In this document: piece after piece, positions 56,424 to 64,000 of the stretch
Layout: every line of letters begins with the position of its first letter
Position numbering within the stretch: position 1 is the stretch's first letter
Assembly (NCBI RefSeq): GCF_027563315.1
Contig: NZ_JAMKBJ010000001.1
Span: forward strand, 62,001-126,000
Direction: 5' to 3'
From: Paenisporosarcina quisquiliarum
GTDB taxonomy: Bacteria > Bacillota > Bacilli > Bacillales_A > Planococcaceae
DNA length: 64,000 nucleotides
The notes under the pieces: generated by a model
Told to the model about the DNA's origin: nothing
Seen by the model: only the letters and a program-made list of their open reading frames with translations
Database searches by the model: none
Made by a program: the position numbers and the translations under genes

Positions 56424-57221
56424 ATGCGCGAATGGTATTTTGAATATGAAATACAAATAAACCGTCCAGGATTGCTTGGGGACATTGCTTCTTTACTCGG
56501 TATGTTGCGTGTTAACATTGTCACTATTAACGGTGTGGATCAGGGTAGACGAGGAATGTTACTTCGTGCAGAAAATGATGAGCAGCTTGAACGTTTTGAA
56601 TTAATTGTCTCAACGATGGAAACGATTCAGGTTACAAAGTTCCGCGAACCAAAATTGCGAGACATTTTAGCAGTCAGACACGGGCGTTACATACAAAGAG
56701 ATGCGGATGATCGCAAAACATTCCGATTCGTGCGGGATGAATTAGGTCTTCTCGTCGATTTCATGGCAGAATTGTTTAAGCAAGAAGGACATAAATTAAT
56801 TGGGATTCGTGGAATGCCTCGAGTAGGAAAAACCGAATCAGTTGTTGCTGCTAGCGTCAGTGCGAACAAAAAGTGGGTGTTTTTATCTTCGACCATGATT
56901 AAGCAGACCGTTCGCAGCCAATTGGCAGGAGACGAATTCAGTGATAACAATATTTTTATCCTCGATGGAATTGTGACGAGACAGTCTACAGATGAACGAC
57001 ATTTACAATTGGTGCGTGAGATGATGCGACTTCCGTCGATTAAAGTAGTAGAACATCCTGATATGTTCATTCAGCAATCGGATTATACGATTGAAGACTT
57101 TGATTACATTATTGAATTGCGACACGAACCAGATGAAGAAATAACATATGAAATGATGGAAAAAAACCAGATGATGTCTGAACGAGGAAACTTGGAAGGC
57201 TTCGGAGGGTTTAATTTTTAA
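56424..57221 (+). CDS. ymfK: YmfK-like protein: ACT-type domain plus P-loop (DUF3388)
   Basis: Function is unknown. The N-terminal ~65 residues have the ACT pattern (INRPGLLGDIASLLGMLRVN), as in amino-acid-sensing domains. The rest contains a P-loop, G130-MPRVGKT137, followed by a beta-strand with WVFLSSTM and a long helical region. The family is conserved in Bacillales next to rodZ. ACT plus nucleotide-binding suggests a ligand-controlled NTPase, which is inference. The length is 265 residues. The start ATG is preceded by a modest AAAGG site. rodZ follows 16 bases after the stop. Confidence 0.85.
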   Translation: MREWYFEYEIQINRPGLLGDIASLLGMLRVNIVTINGVDQGRRGMLLRAENDEQLERFELIVSTMETIQVTKFREPKLRDILAVRHGRYIQRDADDRKTFRFVRDELGLLVDFMAELFKQEGHKLIGIRGMPRVGKTESVVAASVSANKKWVFLSSTMIKQTVRSQLAGDEFSDNNIFILDGIVTRQSTDERHLQLVREMMRLPSIKVVEHPDMFIQQSDYTIEDFDYIIELRHEPDEEITYEMMEKNQMMSERGNLEGFGGFNF

Positions 57222-57237
57222 CAGGCAGGTGTTTTAG

Positions 57238-58125
57238 TTGACTGAATTAGGAACTCGTCTTAAAGAGGCGAGAACGGCAAAAGGATATAGTTTAGACGAC
57301 TTGCAGGAAATGACGAAAATTCAAAAACGTTATCTGGCCGGTATCGAAGAAGGCAACTACAGCATGATGCCCGGTCCGTTTTATGTTCGCGCATTTATTA
57401 AGCAATATGCTGATGCAGTCGGATTGAATTCAGATGAATTACTAGAGTCATATAAGCAAGAAGTACCTTCTTCGATGAACGAGGAAGTGCGTCAAACAAT
57501 GACGTCTGTACCTACACGACGCAGACCGATTGGTAGATCGACAAACAATATAAGTGAAATTTTCCCGATGATTCTAGTAGCACTGTTCATCATCATCGGA
57601 ATCGTGATTTTTTGGTTTTTCTATCAAAATTTAGCGAATAACAATGACCCTGCAGAATCGGCTGTTGAGGACGAGGTATCATACGAAGAACCTAATGATA
57701 ACGTTGCAACAGATGTGAGCGAAGAAGATCCTGCAGAAGAAGAAGAAGAAACACAGGTAGAAGAAGAGCCTGAAGAAACAGTGGTCGAGCCTGAACCAAC
57801 TCAAAAGATTGAGATGGGTGCAATTAATGGAGAAACAACGAATTATACGCTTTCGGGAACAGATACATTTTTAGTTAAAATTGTGGCACGTGGCAGAGCT
57901 TGGGTTGGGGTTAAAAATCCATCCGGAGTAGAAATGCTTGGTCGTGAATTATCTGTGGGTGAAACGGTTAACCTAGATTTAAGTGATCTTGCATCAGCAC
58001 GTATACGAGTAGGTGCTGCTTCGCAAATTGATGTATTTGTTAATGATGAAAAAGTGGAGTATGGAATTGCGCCAGCAGATAAAGTTACTCAAAATATGAT
58101 GATTCAATTTTCAAAACAGCAATAG
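57238..58125 (+). CDS. rodZ: RodZ-like cell-shape protein (YmfM)
   Basis: RodZ links the MreB cytoskeleton to the membrane. The N-terminal helix-turn-helix domain, residues ~1-75, has LGTRLKEARTAKGYSLDDLQ and RAFIKQYADAVGLNSDEL. A single membrane segment lies near residues 108-131 (FPMILVALFIIIGIVIFWFF). A highly acidic linker (runs of E and D, ~140-190) leads to the C-terminal extracellular DUF4115 domain (GRAWVGVKNPSGVEM). The length is 295 residues. It starts with TTG at 57238, with CAGGCAGGTG upstream. pgsA follows. Confidence 0.92.
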   Translation: MTELGTRLKEARTAKGYSLDDLQEMTKIQKRYLAGIEEGNYSMMPGPFYVRAFIKQYADAVGLNSDELLESYKQEVPSSMNEEVRQTMTSVPTRRRPIGRSTNNISEIFPMILVALFIIIGIVIFWFFYQNLANNNDPAESAVEDEVSYEEPNDNVATDVSEEDPAEEEEETQVEEEPEETVVEPEPTQKIEMGAINGETTNYTLSGTDTFLVKIVARGRAWVGVKNPSGVEMLGRELSVGETVNLDLSDLASARIRVGAASQIDVFVNDEKVEYGIAPADKVTQNMMIQFSKQQ

Positions 58126-58152
58126 TCATCTCTAACAAGATGGCTATTTTCT
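58124..58152 (+). terminator. Weak terminator between rodZ and pgsA
   Basis: AGTCATCT pairs with AGATGGCT (one G-T pair), followed by ATTTTCTTT. Confidence 0.45.
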
Positions 58153-58173
58153 TTGAATCGAGAGGAGACAGAA

Positions 58174-58752
58174 ATGAATATACCTAATCAAATTACAGTT
58201 TCAAGAATCATCATGATCCCTATATTTGTTGTTTTCATGTTAGTTGATTTTGGCTGGGGAGATGTTACTTTCTTAGGTGCAACATTACCAATAGAACATT
58301 TAATCGGAGCAATTATTTTTATTTTTGCATCTGTAACTGACTTTATTGATGGATATTATGCACGTAAACACAACTTAGTAACAAATATGGGCAAGTTCCT
58401 GGATCCACTTGCTGATAAATTGTTAGTCTCTGCAGCATTGATTATCCTAGTAGACCTTGAATTTGCACCGGCTTGGATTGTTATTTTAATCATCAGTCGT
58501 GAATTTGCTGTAACTGGACTACGTTTAATACTAGCTGACGAAGGAGAAGTTGTGGCTGCGAAGCAATTGGGGAAAATCAAGATGTGGACACAAATTGTCG
58601 CAATTTCGGCATTACTCCTTCATAATATTATTTTTGAAATGTTCTCCATTCCATTCGCTTCCATTATGTTGTACGTATCATTGTTCTTTACGGTTTGGTC
58701 AGGTTGGGATTATTTCTATGCAAACCGTCGTGTGTTGCTTGATTCAAAATAG
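58174..58752 (+). CDS. pgsA: CDP-diacylglycerol-glycerol-3-phosphate 3-phosphatidyltransferase
   Basis: PgsA makes phosphatidylglycerol phosphate from CDP-diacylglycerol (the CdsA product) and glycerol 3-phosphate. The CDP-alcohol phosphotransferase signature is complete: DGYYAR, eight residues, then G and LDPLADK (D-G-x2-A-R ... G-x3-D-x3-D; residues ~65-90). Several membrane segments flank it. The length is 192 residues. The start is the ATG at 58174 with AGAGGAG; the in-frame ATG 21 bases earlier is over this site's upstream region. cinA follows after 14 bases. Confidence 0.96.
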   Translation: MNIPNQITVSRIIMIPIFVVFMLVDFGWGDVTFLGATLPIEHLIGAIIFIFASVTDFIDGYYARKHNLVTNMGKFLDPLADKLLVSAALIILVDLEFAPAWIVILIISREFAVTGLRLILADEGEVVAAKQLGKIKMWTQIVAISALLLHNIIFEMFSIPFASIMLYVSLFFTVWSGWDYFYANRRVLLDSK

Positions 58753-58766
58753 GGGCGTGAATGAAC

Positions 58767-60008
58767 ATGAATGCTGAAATTATTGCAGTTGGATCAGAAT
58801 TATTGCTCGGACAGATTACAAATACAAATGCGCGTTACATTTCAAGCCAATTAGCGGAACTTGGTGTCAATGTTTATTATCATACGGTAGTTGGTGATAA
58901 TTCTGAACGCTTACGACAAGCAATTGAACTTGCGGAATCTCGGGCGGATTTGATTGTCTTTTCCGGGGGCCTTGGTCCGACCAAAGATGACTTGACGAAA
59001 GAAACGATTGCCAGACATATTGGAACGGAACTTGTTATGGACGAGACTGCATTGACTTCTATAGAAGCATTTTTTCAACGTATTAACCGTCCGATGACTG
59101 AAAATAACAAGAAGCAGGCTCTTGTATTGGATGGTTGCCAAGTCCTGGCCAACCATCATGGCATGGCTCCCGGGATGTTTTATTCTAATGGTAAGCATGT
59201 GTATATTCTTCTTCCGGGACCTCCAAAAGAGATGGAACCTATGTTTCAACTGGAAGCTAAACCCGTATTGGCAAGATGGTTAAATCAAGGTGAAGTAATT
59301 ATCTCTCATGTCCTTCGCTTTTATGGAATTGGTGAAGCAGAACTTGAGACACAAATTATGGACTTATTAGAAGCTCAGTCAAATCCGACGATTGCTCCCT
59401 TGGCATCCGATGGTGAAGTCACTTTACGGATTACTGCCAAAACTTCTTCTGAAGAAGAAGCTTGGGGTCTCATCCAACAAACTGAAAAGGAATTACTTTC
59501 TCGTGTAGGAAACTATTTATATGGCTACAATGATGATTCACTTGCTTCCAGTACAAGTAGTCTATTAATAGACAAAGGATTGACGATTGCGGCAGCTGAG
59601 AGTTTGACGGCTGGACTATTTCAATCCGAGCTTGCAGCCATCCCTGGGGTTAGTCAGACATTAGTTGGTGGGGTTGTTACTTACACAGCAGAGTCTAAAA
59701 TTAATCAACTTGGTGTCTCCAAGGATATTATTGATCAATACGGAGTTGTGAGTGCGGAATGTGCCACTGCAATGGCTAGCAGAGTGAAAGCGATGTTCAA
59801 GACCGATATCGGAGTGGCTTTGACTGGTGCAGCAGGACCAGAACCGCATGATAACCAGCCGGCGGGTACTGTCTGGATTGCAATCATAATGCCGAACGAT
59901 GATGTGGTGACGCATGAATTACATTTGAGTGATATGCGAAATACCAACCGCTTGAGAGCAGTGAAACGTACATTCCATTATCTGATTCAATTGCTATCAA
60001 ACAATTAA
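58767..60008 (+). CDS. cinA: CinA family protein (competence/damage-inducible)
   Basis: The N-terminal MoCF-binding-like domain has IIAVGSELLLGQITNTNA and SGGLGPTKDDLTKETIA. The C-terminal CinA domain has IAAAESLTAGLFQ and VGGVVTYTAESKINQLGV; this domain has nicotinamide-nucleotide amidase activity in some relatives. The length is 413 residues. In streptococci cinA is coexpressed with recA in competence; here cinA is directly upstream of recA, but a terminator and a recA promoter separate them. The start is the second ATG (58767) with GGGGCGTGA upstream; the first ATG (58761) touches that site. Confidence 0.94.
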   Translation: MNAEIIAVGSELLLGQITNTNARYISSQLAELGVNVYYHTVVGDNSERLRQAIELAESRADLIVFSGGLGPTKDDLTKETIARHIGTELVMDETALTSIEAFFQRINRPMTENNKKQALVLDGCQVLANHHGMAPGMFYSNGKHVYILLPGPPKEMEPMFQLEAKPVLARWLNQGEVIISHVLRFYGIGEAELETQIMDLLEAQSNPTIAPLASDGEVTLRITAKTSSEEEAWGLIQQTEKELLSRVGNYLYGYNDDSLASSTSSLLIDKGLTIAAAESLTAGLFQSELAAIPGVSQTLVGGVVTYTAESKINQLGVSKDIIDQYGVVSAECATAMASRVKAMFKTDIGVALTGAAGPEPHDNQPAGTVWIAIIMPNDDVVTHELHLSDMRNTNRLRAVKRTFHYLIQLLSNN

Positions 60009-60028
60009 GCATCATAATAGATTTTCAA

Positions 60029-60065
60029 AGGAGCATTCTTTATTATAAAGATGCTTCTTTTTTAT
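60029..60065 (+). terminator. Intrinsic terminator after cinA
   Basis: GAGCATTCTTTA and TAAAGATGCTTC pair with one bulge, followed by T6. Confidence 0.8.
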
Positions 60066-60139
60066 AGTATTATTGATGGAATTGAAACCACATATGATAA
60101 CGGGTGATTGTGTCATAAACAAGAGTTTGAAAAATAAAC

Positions 60140-60153
60140 CGAATAAACGTTCG
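60140..60153 (+). promoter_or_regulatory. LexA (SOS) box upstream of recA
   Basis: CGAATAAACGTTCG differs from the B. subtilis recA SOS box CGAATATGCGTTCG, as I recall it, at two central bases. It keeps the inverted CGAA/TTCG ends and lies eight bases before the -35 element. Confidence 0.85.
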
Positions 60154-60161
60154 CTTTTTTC

Positions 60162-60190
60162 TTGTATATTTCTCATAAACCAAGTATAGT
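60162..60190 (+). promoter_or_regulatory. Predicted sigma-A promoter of recA
   Basis: TTGTAT (60162-60167), 17 bp and TATAGT (60185-60190), just downstream of the LexA box. Confidence 0.75.
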
Positions 60191-60236
60191 AGAGACAGAG
60201 GTTAAATTAGCGTTTAAATTAAAGGAGGAACCATTC

Positions 60237-61295
60237 TTGAGCGATCGTAAAGCAGCGTTAGACATGGCGTTAAAACAAATTGAGAAACAATTCGGCAAAG
60301 GTTCTATTATGAAACTTGGCGAAAAAACGGATCGTGAAGTCTTGACTACTTCCAGTGGTTCTCTTGCACTTGACGTGGCACTTGGTGTAGGTGGCTATCC
60401 ACGAGGTCGTATCATTGAAATATATGGCCCTGAAAGTTCAGGTAAAACAACGGTTGCTCTTCATGCTATTGCAGAAGCACAAGCAGCTGGTGGACAAGCA
60501 GCATTTATTGATGCAGAACATGCGCTTGATCCCATTTATGCTCAAAATTTAGGTGTAAATATAGATGAATTATTATTATCACAACCAGATACAGGTGAAC
60601 AAGCTTTAGAAATTTGTGAAGCACTTGTACGAAGCGGTGCAGTTGATATTGTTGTTATTGACTCAGTTGCTGCACTTGTACCTAAGGCCGAGATTGAAGG
60701 CGATATGGGTGATTCTCACGTTGGTCTTCAAGCACGATTGATGTCTCAGGCTTTGCGTAAATTGTCTGGCGCAATCAGCAAGTCTAAAACGACTGCAATC
60801 TTCATTAACCAAATTCGTGAAAAAGTCGGCGTTATGTTCGGTAACCCTGAAGTTACACCTGGTGGTCGTGCACTTAAGTTCTATAGTTCCGTGCGTTTGG
60901 AAGTACGTCGTGCAGAAGCTATTAAATCAGGTAACGATTTCATGGGGAACAAAACAAAAATTAAAGTTGTTAAAAACAAAGTAGCACCTCCATTCCGTAC
61001 AGCTGAAGTTGATGTCATGTATGGACAAGGAATTTCCCGTGAAGGTGAAATCGTTGATTTAGGCGTTGAAATGGATATTGTGAACAAAAGTGGTTCTTGG
61101 TATGCCTACAATGATGATCGCTTAGGTCAAGGTCGTGAAAATGCAAAACAATTCCTTAAAGACAACCCATCTACACGTAATGAGATTGCTCAGAAAATCC
61201 GTGCAGCATACGGCATGATGGCGACAGCCTATACGATTGCGGCTCACGATGAAGAAGAAGATGAAGAGTTTGAGTTATTACTAGACGAAAAATAA
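60237..61295 (+). CDS. recA: Recombinase RecA
   Basis: RecA catalyses homologous pairing and strand exchange and triggers LexA self-cleavage. The Walker A motif is GPESSGKTT near residue 66. The family signature [14 protein letters not shown] and the L2-loop region ([18 protein letters not shown]) are intact. The tail is acidic (EEEDEEFE). It has 352 residues. The start is a TTG at 60237 with AAAGGAGG eight bases upstream, giving [20 protein letters not shown]; in-frame codons upstream lie in the promoter. Regulation by LexA is supported by the SOS box. In B. subtilis pbpX lies between recA and rny; here it is absent. Confidence 0.98.
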   Translation: MSDRKAALDMALKQIEKQFGKGSIMKLGEKTDREVLTTSSGSLALDVALGVGGYPRGRIIEIYGPESSGKTTVALHAIAEAQAAGGQAAFIDAEHALDPIYAQNLGVNIDELLLSQPDTGEQALEICEALVRSGAVDIVVIDSVAALVPKAEIEGDMGDSHVGLQARLMSQALRKLSGAISKSKTTAIFINQIREKVGVMFGNPEVTPGGRALKFYSSVRLEVRRAEAIKSGNDFMGNKTKIKVVKNKVAPPFRTAEVDVMYGQGISREGEIVDLGVEMDIVNKSGSWYAYNDDRLGQGRENAKQFLKDNPSTRNEIAQKIRAAYGMMATAYTIAAHDEEEDEEFELLLDEK

Positions 61296-61306
61296 GATTT
61301 AAGTAG

Positions 61307-61341
61307 TAGCCTGCCGTAAATTTCGGCAGGCTATTTCCTTT
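61307..61341 (+). terminator. Intrinsic terminator of recA
   Basis: TAGCCTGCCG and its perfect complement around a seven-base loop, then TTTCCTT. Confidence 0.82.
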
Positions 61342-61359
61342 AAGGACGCTCGTGAATCC

Positions 61360-61402
61360 TTGACAGAGTATTTTTACATCTATACAATTAAACTTGTATA
61401 AT
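61360..61402 (+). promoter_or_regulatory. Two overlapping sigma-A promoters of rny
   Basis: P1: TTGACA (61360-61365), 17 bp, TACAAT (61383-61388). P2: TTACAT (61374-61379), 17 bp, TATAAT (61397-61402) with a TG one base upstream of the -10. Both match well. Confidence 0.75.
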
Positions 61403-61493
61403 CTCTTAAATGAAACCATTTGGCAGTATTGTGGATTTTTCCATATATGAGCCGACTGAACATGAAAACGAAATAGCAAGAGGAGGTGTTCAA

Positions 61494-63053
61494 ATGATTG
61501 AAACAGTACTCATCTCCGCTTTGCTTGGTCTTTTCGTCGGTGCCGTTGTTAGCTATTTTTTAATTAAAAATGTGAACGATTCAAAAGTGACTGGTGCGAA
61601 GCAGTCTGCGGTCCTTATCGTAGACGAAGCGAAGCGAGAAGCGGAAGCTCTTAAAAAAGAAGCATTACTAGAAGCAAAAGATGAAACTCACAAATTGAGA
61701 TCTGAAGCAGAATCTGACATCCGTGAACGCCGAGCTGAACTGCAAAAACAGGAAAATCGGTACTTGCAAAGAGAAGAAAACCTTGACCGTAAGGATGATG
61801 CTCTTAACAAAAGAGAAGCGGGTCTAGAGCGTAAAGATGACGCTCTGACTGAGAGACAACAGCATATCGAACAGATGGAAAGCAGAGTGGCAGAACTAGT
61901 TGCCAAACAACAAACAGAACTTGAACGCATTTCTGCACTAACACGTGAAGAAGCGAAAGGCATCATTCTACAGCAAGTAGAAAATGAATTAGCGACTGAC
62001 ATCGCAGTAATGACGAAAGAGTCTGAAACGCGTGCAAAAGAAGAGTCGGATAAGAAAGCTCGTGAAATCTTGTCATTAGCTCTTCAACGTTTTGCAGCAG
62101 ACCATGTAGCAGAAACAACTGTATCAGTCGTGAACTTACCAAACGATGAAATGAAAGGCCGCATCATTGGACGAGAAGGACGAAATATTCGAACTCTCGA
62201 AACATTGACAGGAATCGATTTAATCATTGATGATACACCTGAAGCTGTCATACTTTCTGGTTTTGATCCGATCCGTCGTGAAACAGCTCGCCTCGCACTT
62301 GAAAAATTAGTGCAGGATGGACGTATTCACCCGGCACGCATTGAAGAAATGGTTGAAAAATCGAGACGTGAAGTCGATGAACAAATTCGTGAAATTGGTG
62401 AACAAACGACATTTGATGTTGGTATTCATAATTTACATCCTGATTTAATTAAAATCATGGGTCGTATGCGTTACCGCACGAGTTATGGTCAGAACGTCTT
62501 GAAGCACTCGAAAGAAGTGGCGTTTTTAGCTGGATTGTTGGCAGCTGAACTTGGCGAAGATGTAACTCTTGCACGCCGTGCAGGTCTACTACATGATATC
62601 GGGAAAGCTATCGACCACGAAGTGGAAGGTAGTCACGTTGAAATTGGTGTGGAACTTGCAACGAAATATAAAGAACATCCAGTCGTCATCAATAGTATCG
62701 CTTCCCATCATGGGGATACAGAAGCAACATCTGTCATTGCGGTATTAGTAGCGGCAGCCGATGCACTGTCAGCTGCACGTCCTGGTGCACGTAGTGAGAC
62801 GTTAGAAAATTACATTCGTCGTCTTGAGAAACTGGAAGAGATTTCAGAATCATATGATGGTGTAGAGAAATCATTTGCCATTCAGGCAGGTCGTGAAATT
62901 CGTATTATGGTTCGTCCAGAACAAATTGATGATATAACAGCTCATCGTTTGGCACGTGACATACGTAAACGAATTGAAGAAGAACTGGATTATCCAGGAC
63001 ATATTAAAGTAACGGTCATCCGAGAAACTCGTGCCGTTGAATACGCGAAATAA
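61494..63053 (+). CDS. rny: Ribonuclease Y
   Basis: RNase Y is the membrane-anchored endoribonuclease that starts mRNA decay in many Firmicutes. An N-terminal membrane segment ([19 protein letters not shown]) is followed by a long coiled coil with Glu/Lys/Arg-rich heptads to about residue 200. The KH domain has [17 protein letters not shown]. The HD domain has [19 protein letters not shown], with the catalytic His-Asp. The length is 519 residues. The start is the ATG at 61494 behind AGGAGGTG (61481-61488); the in-frame ATG at 61410 lies in the leader and would place charged residues before the anchor. PNPase and RNase J2, also encoded here, are decay partners. Confidence 0.97.
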   Translation: MIETVLISALLGLFVGAVVSYFLIKNVNDSKVTGAKQSAVLIVDEAKREAEALKKEALLEAKDETHKLRSEAESDIRERRAELQKQENRYLQREENLDRKDDALNKREAGLERKDDALTERQQHIEQMESRVAELVAKQQTELERISALTREEAKGIILQQVENELATDIAVMTKESETRAKEESDKKAREILSLALQRFAADHVAETTVSVVNLPNDEMKGRIIGREGRNIRTLETLTGIDLIIDDTPEAVILSGFDPIRRETARLALEKLVQDGRIHPARIEEMVEKSRREVDEQIREIGEQTTFDVGIHNLHPDLIKIMGRMRYRTSYGQNVLKHSKEVAFLAGLLAAELGEDVTLARRAGLLHDIGKAIDHEVEGSHVEIGVELATKYKEHPVVINSIASHHGDTEATSVIAVLVAAADALSAARPGARSETLENYIRRLEKLEEISESYDGVEKSFAIQAGREIRIMVRPEQIDDITAHRLARDIRKRIEEELDYPGHIKVTVIRETRAVEYAK

Positions 63054-63056
63054 GTA

Positions 63057-63085
63057 AAAAGGGCTTCAATTTGAAGCCTTTTTTT
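63057..63085 (+). terminator. Intrinsic terminator of rny
   Basis: AAAAGGGCTTCAA and TTGAAGCCTTTT pair with one bulged G, followed by T-rich sequence. Confidence 0.88.
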
Positions 63086-63225
63086 ACTTTTTAAGAGCGT
63101 ATAAGTTTTTTTAGGATACTCATGCTTTAAAGATAGGCTATATCTAGTCATAAGCGTTAACTCGAACCAAAACTCTGGTTAGAGAAATTTAACGTCTGTC
63201 TTTACGGAAGAAAGAAGGAATGAAA

Positions 63226-64000
63226 ATGAAAGTATTATTTATTGGTGACATCGTCGGATCAATCGGACGAGATGCCGTAGAAGATTATTTACCAAGACTT
63301 AAAAGAAAATATCAACCAGACGTAATCATCGCAAATGGTGAAAATGCTGCTGCAGGTCGTGGCATCACACAAAAGATTTTTAAAGATTTACTTTTTATGG
63401 GCGTCGACGTTGTGACAATGGGGAACCATACATGGGATCAAAAAGAGATTTTTGATTTCATCGACGACACCGATTACTTAATTCGTCCAGCAAATTTTTC
63501 GGACGAAGCTCCAGGTAAAGGGATGACGACCATTACGAAAAATGGCCATACATTATCGATTATCAATCTACATGGTCGTACATTCTTACCTCCGCACGAC
63601 GATCCATTCAAAAAAGCAACGGAACTTGTTGCTGAAGCAAAACAAATATCTCCATTGATTTTTGTGGATTTTCACGCAGAAGCAACGAGTGAAAAAATTG
63701 CCATGGGCTGGCACTTGGATGGAGAAGTTTCCACCGTTGTCGGCACACATACTCATGTCCAGACCGCAGATGCACGCATTTATCCGAACGGTACAGCCTA
63801 CATCACCGACGTGGGGATGACCGGGCCGTACGATGGAGTACTTGGAATGAAAAAAGAAGACGTATTGTATCGTTTCCAGACAAATATGCCCGCTCGTTTT
63901 GAAGTACCCAAGTCAGGTCGATCAGTTCTCAGTGCCTTCTTCGTAGAGTTGGACAACCAAACTGGAAAAGCCATTGGTTTTGCACGTATTTATATTAATG
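63226..64000 (+). CDS. ymdB: YmdB metallophosphoesterase (3' end cut by window)
   Basis: YmdB is a dinuclear-metal phosphodiesterase of the calcineurin fold. The B. subtilis protein hydrolyses 2',3'-cyclic nucleotides and affects biofilm and motility choices. Metal-binding blocks are visible: FIGDIVGSIGRDA at the start, IANGENAAAGRGIT, TMGNHTWDQKE, FVDFHAEATSEK and VVGTHTHVQTAD. The frame is open to the last base, giving 258 residues, so only about six residues should be missing if it matches the usual ~264. The ATG has GAAGGA nearby. It follows rny after a terminator; the leader can fold (CGTTAA with TTAACG). Confidence 0.95.
   Translation, partial: MKVLFIGDIVGSIGRDAVEDYLPRLKRKYQPDVIIANGENAAAGRGITQKIFKDLLFMGVDVVTMGNHTWDQKEIFDFIDDTDYLIRPANFSDEAPGKGMTTITKNGHTLSIINLHGRTFLPPHDDPFKKATELVAEAKQISPLIFVDFHAEATSEKIAMGWHLDGEVSTVVGTHTHVQTADARIYPNGTAYITDVGMTGPYDGVLGMKKEDVLYRFQTNMPARFEVPKSGRSVLSAFFVELDNQTGKAIGFARIYIN

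Overview
The window is one continuous, co-directional block: every convincing gene lies on the + strand. Gene content and order match the ylqG-to-ymdB segment of Bacillus-type chromosomes (sucCD, dprA-topA-trmFO, xerC-hslVU-codY, rpsB-tsf-pyrH-frr, uppS-cdsA-dxr-rseP-proS-polC, rimP-nusA-infB, truB-ribF-rpsO-pnp, dpaAB-asd-dapA, rnjB-ftsK, ymfF-M, pgsA-cinA-recA-rny-ymdB). PolC-type replicase, CodY, RNase J2, RNase Y and Shine-Dalgarno sites close to AGGAGG indicate a low-GC Gram-positive of the order Bacillales. Dipicolinate synthase (dpaA/dpaB) and a YmxH-like protein indicate an endospore former. The general look suggests Planococcaceae (Sporosarcina-like), but the genus cannot be fixed from this window. 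No rRNA, tRNA, CRISPR array, transposase or prophage gene was found.

Layout. 1-1.2 kb: a FliK-like/FlhB-C-like gene pair (ylqG, ylqH). 1.3-3.5 kb: sucCD. 4-9.6 kb: dprA, topA, trmFO and xerC. 9.6-12.4 kb: hslVU and codY. 12.4-13 kb: a gene-poor gap where relatives carry the large flagellar/chemotaxis operon; here it holds a 215-bp structured repeat and the rpsB leader. 13-26.4 kb: translation, lipid and isoprenoid precursor and replication genes. 26.4-34.4 kb: the nusA-infB operon behind a probable attenuator, then truB-ribF and rpsO behind a probable autoregulatory leader. 34.5-38 kb: pnp and mlpA. 38-38.7 kb: two more structured repeats, a near-copy of the mlpA terminator and a 21-bp tandem repeat encoding a Trp-rich heptad peptide. 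38.7-42.4 kb: spore dipicolinate and lysine-pathway genes, with no aspartokinase between asd and dapA. 42.5-46.7 kb: rnjB and ftsK/spoIIIE. 46.8-52.4 kb: a GntR regulator and a complete nucleoside ABC transporter. 52.6-56.2 kb: ymfF-H-I-J (EF-P modification group). 56.4-64 kb: ymfK, rodZ, pgsA, cinA, recA (with SOS box), rny and ymdB, which is cut by the window end.

Most of the window is conserved housekeeping. The items most worth a second look are the structured repeat family (four copies, with variable hairpin tips on a conserved frame), the Trp heptad micro-ORF beside it, the orphan FliK/FlhX-like pair, the HslV N-terminus lacking the serine proposed as nucleophile in B. subtilis ClpQ, and the leaders of rimP-nusA, rpsB and rpsO. 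I did not find a clearly new multi-gene system. Domain and function statements rest on motifs and gene order recognised by eye; no database search was run.
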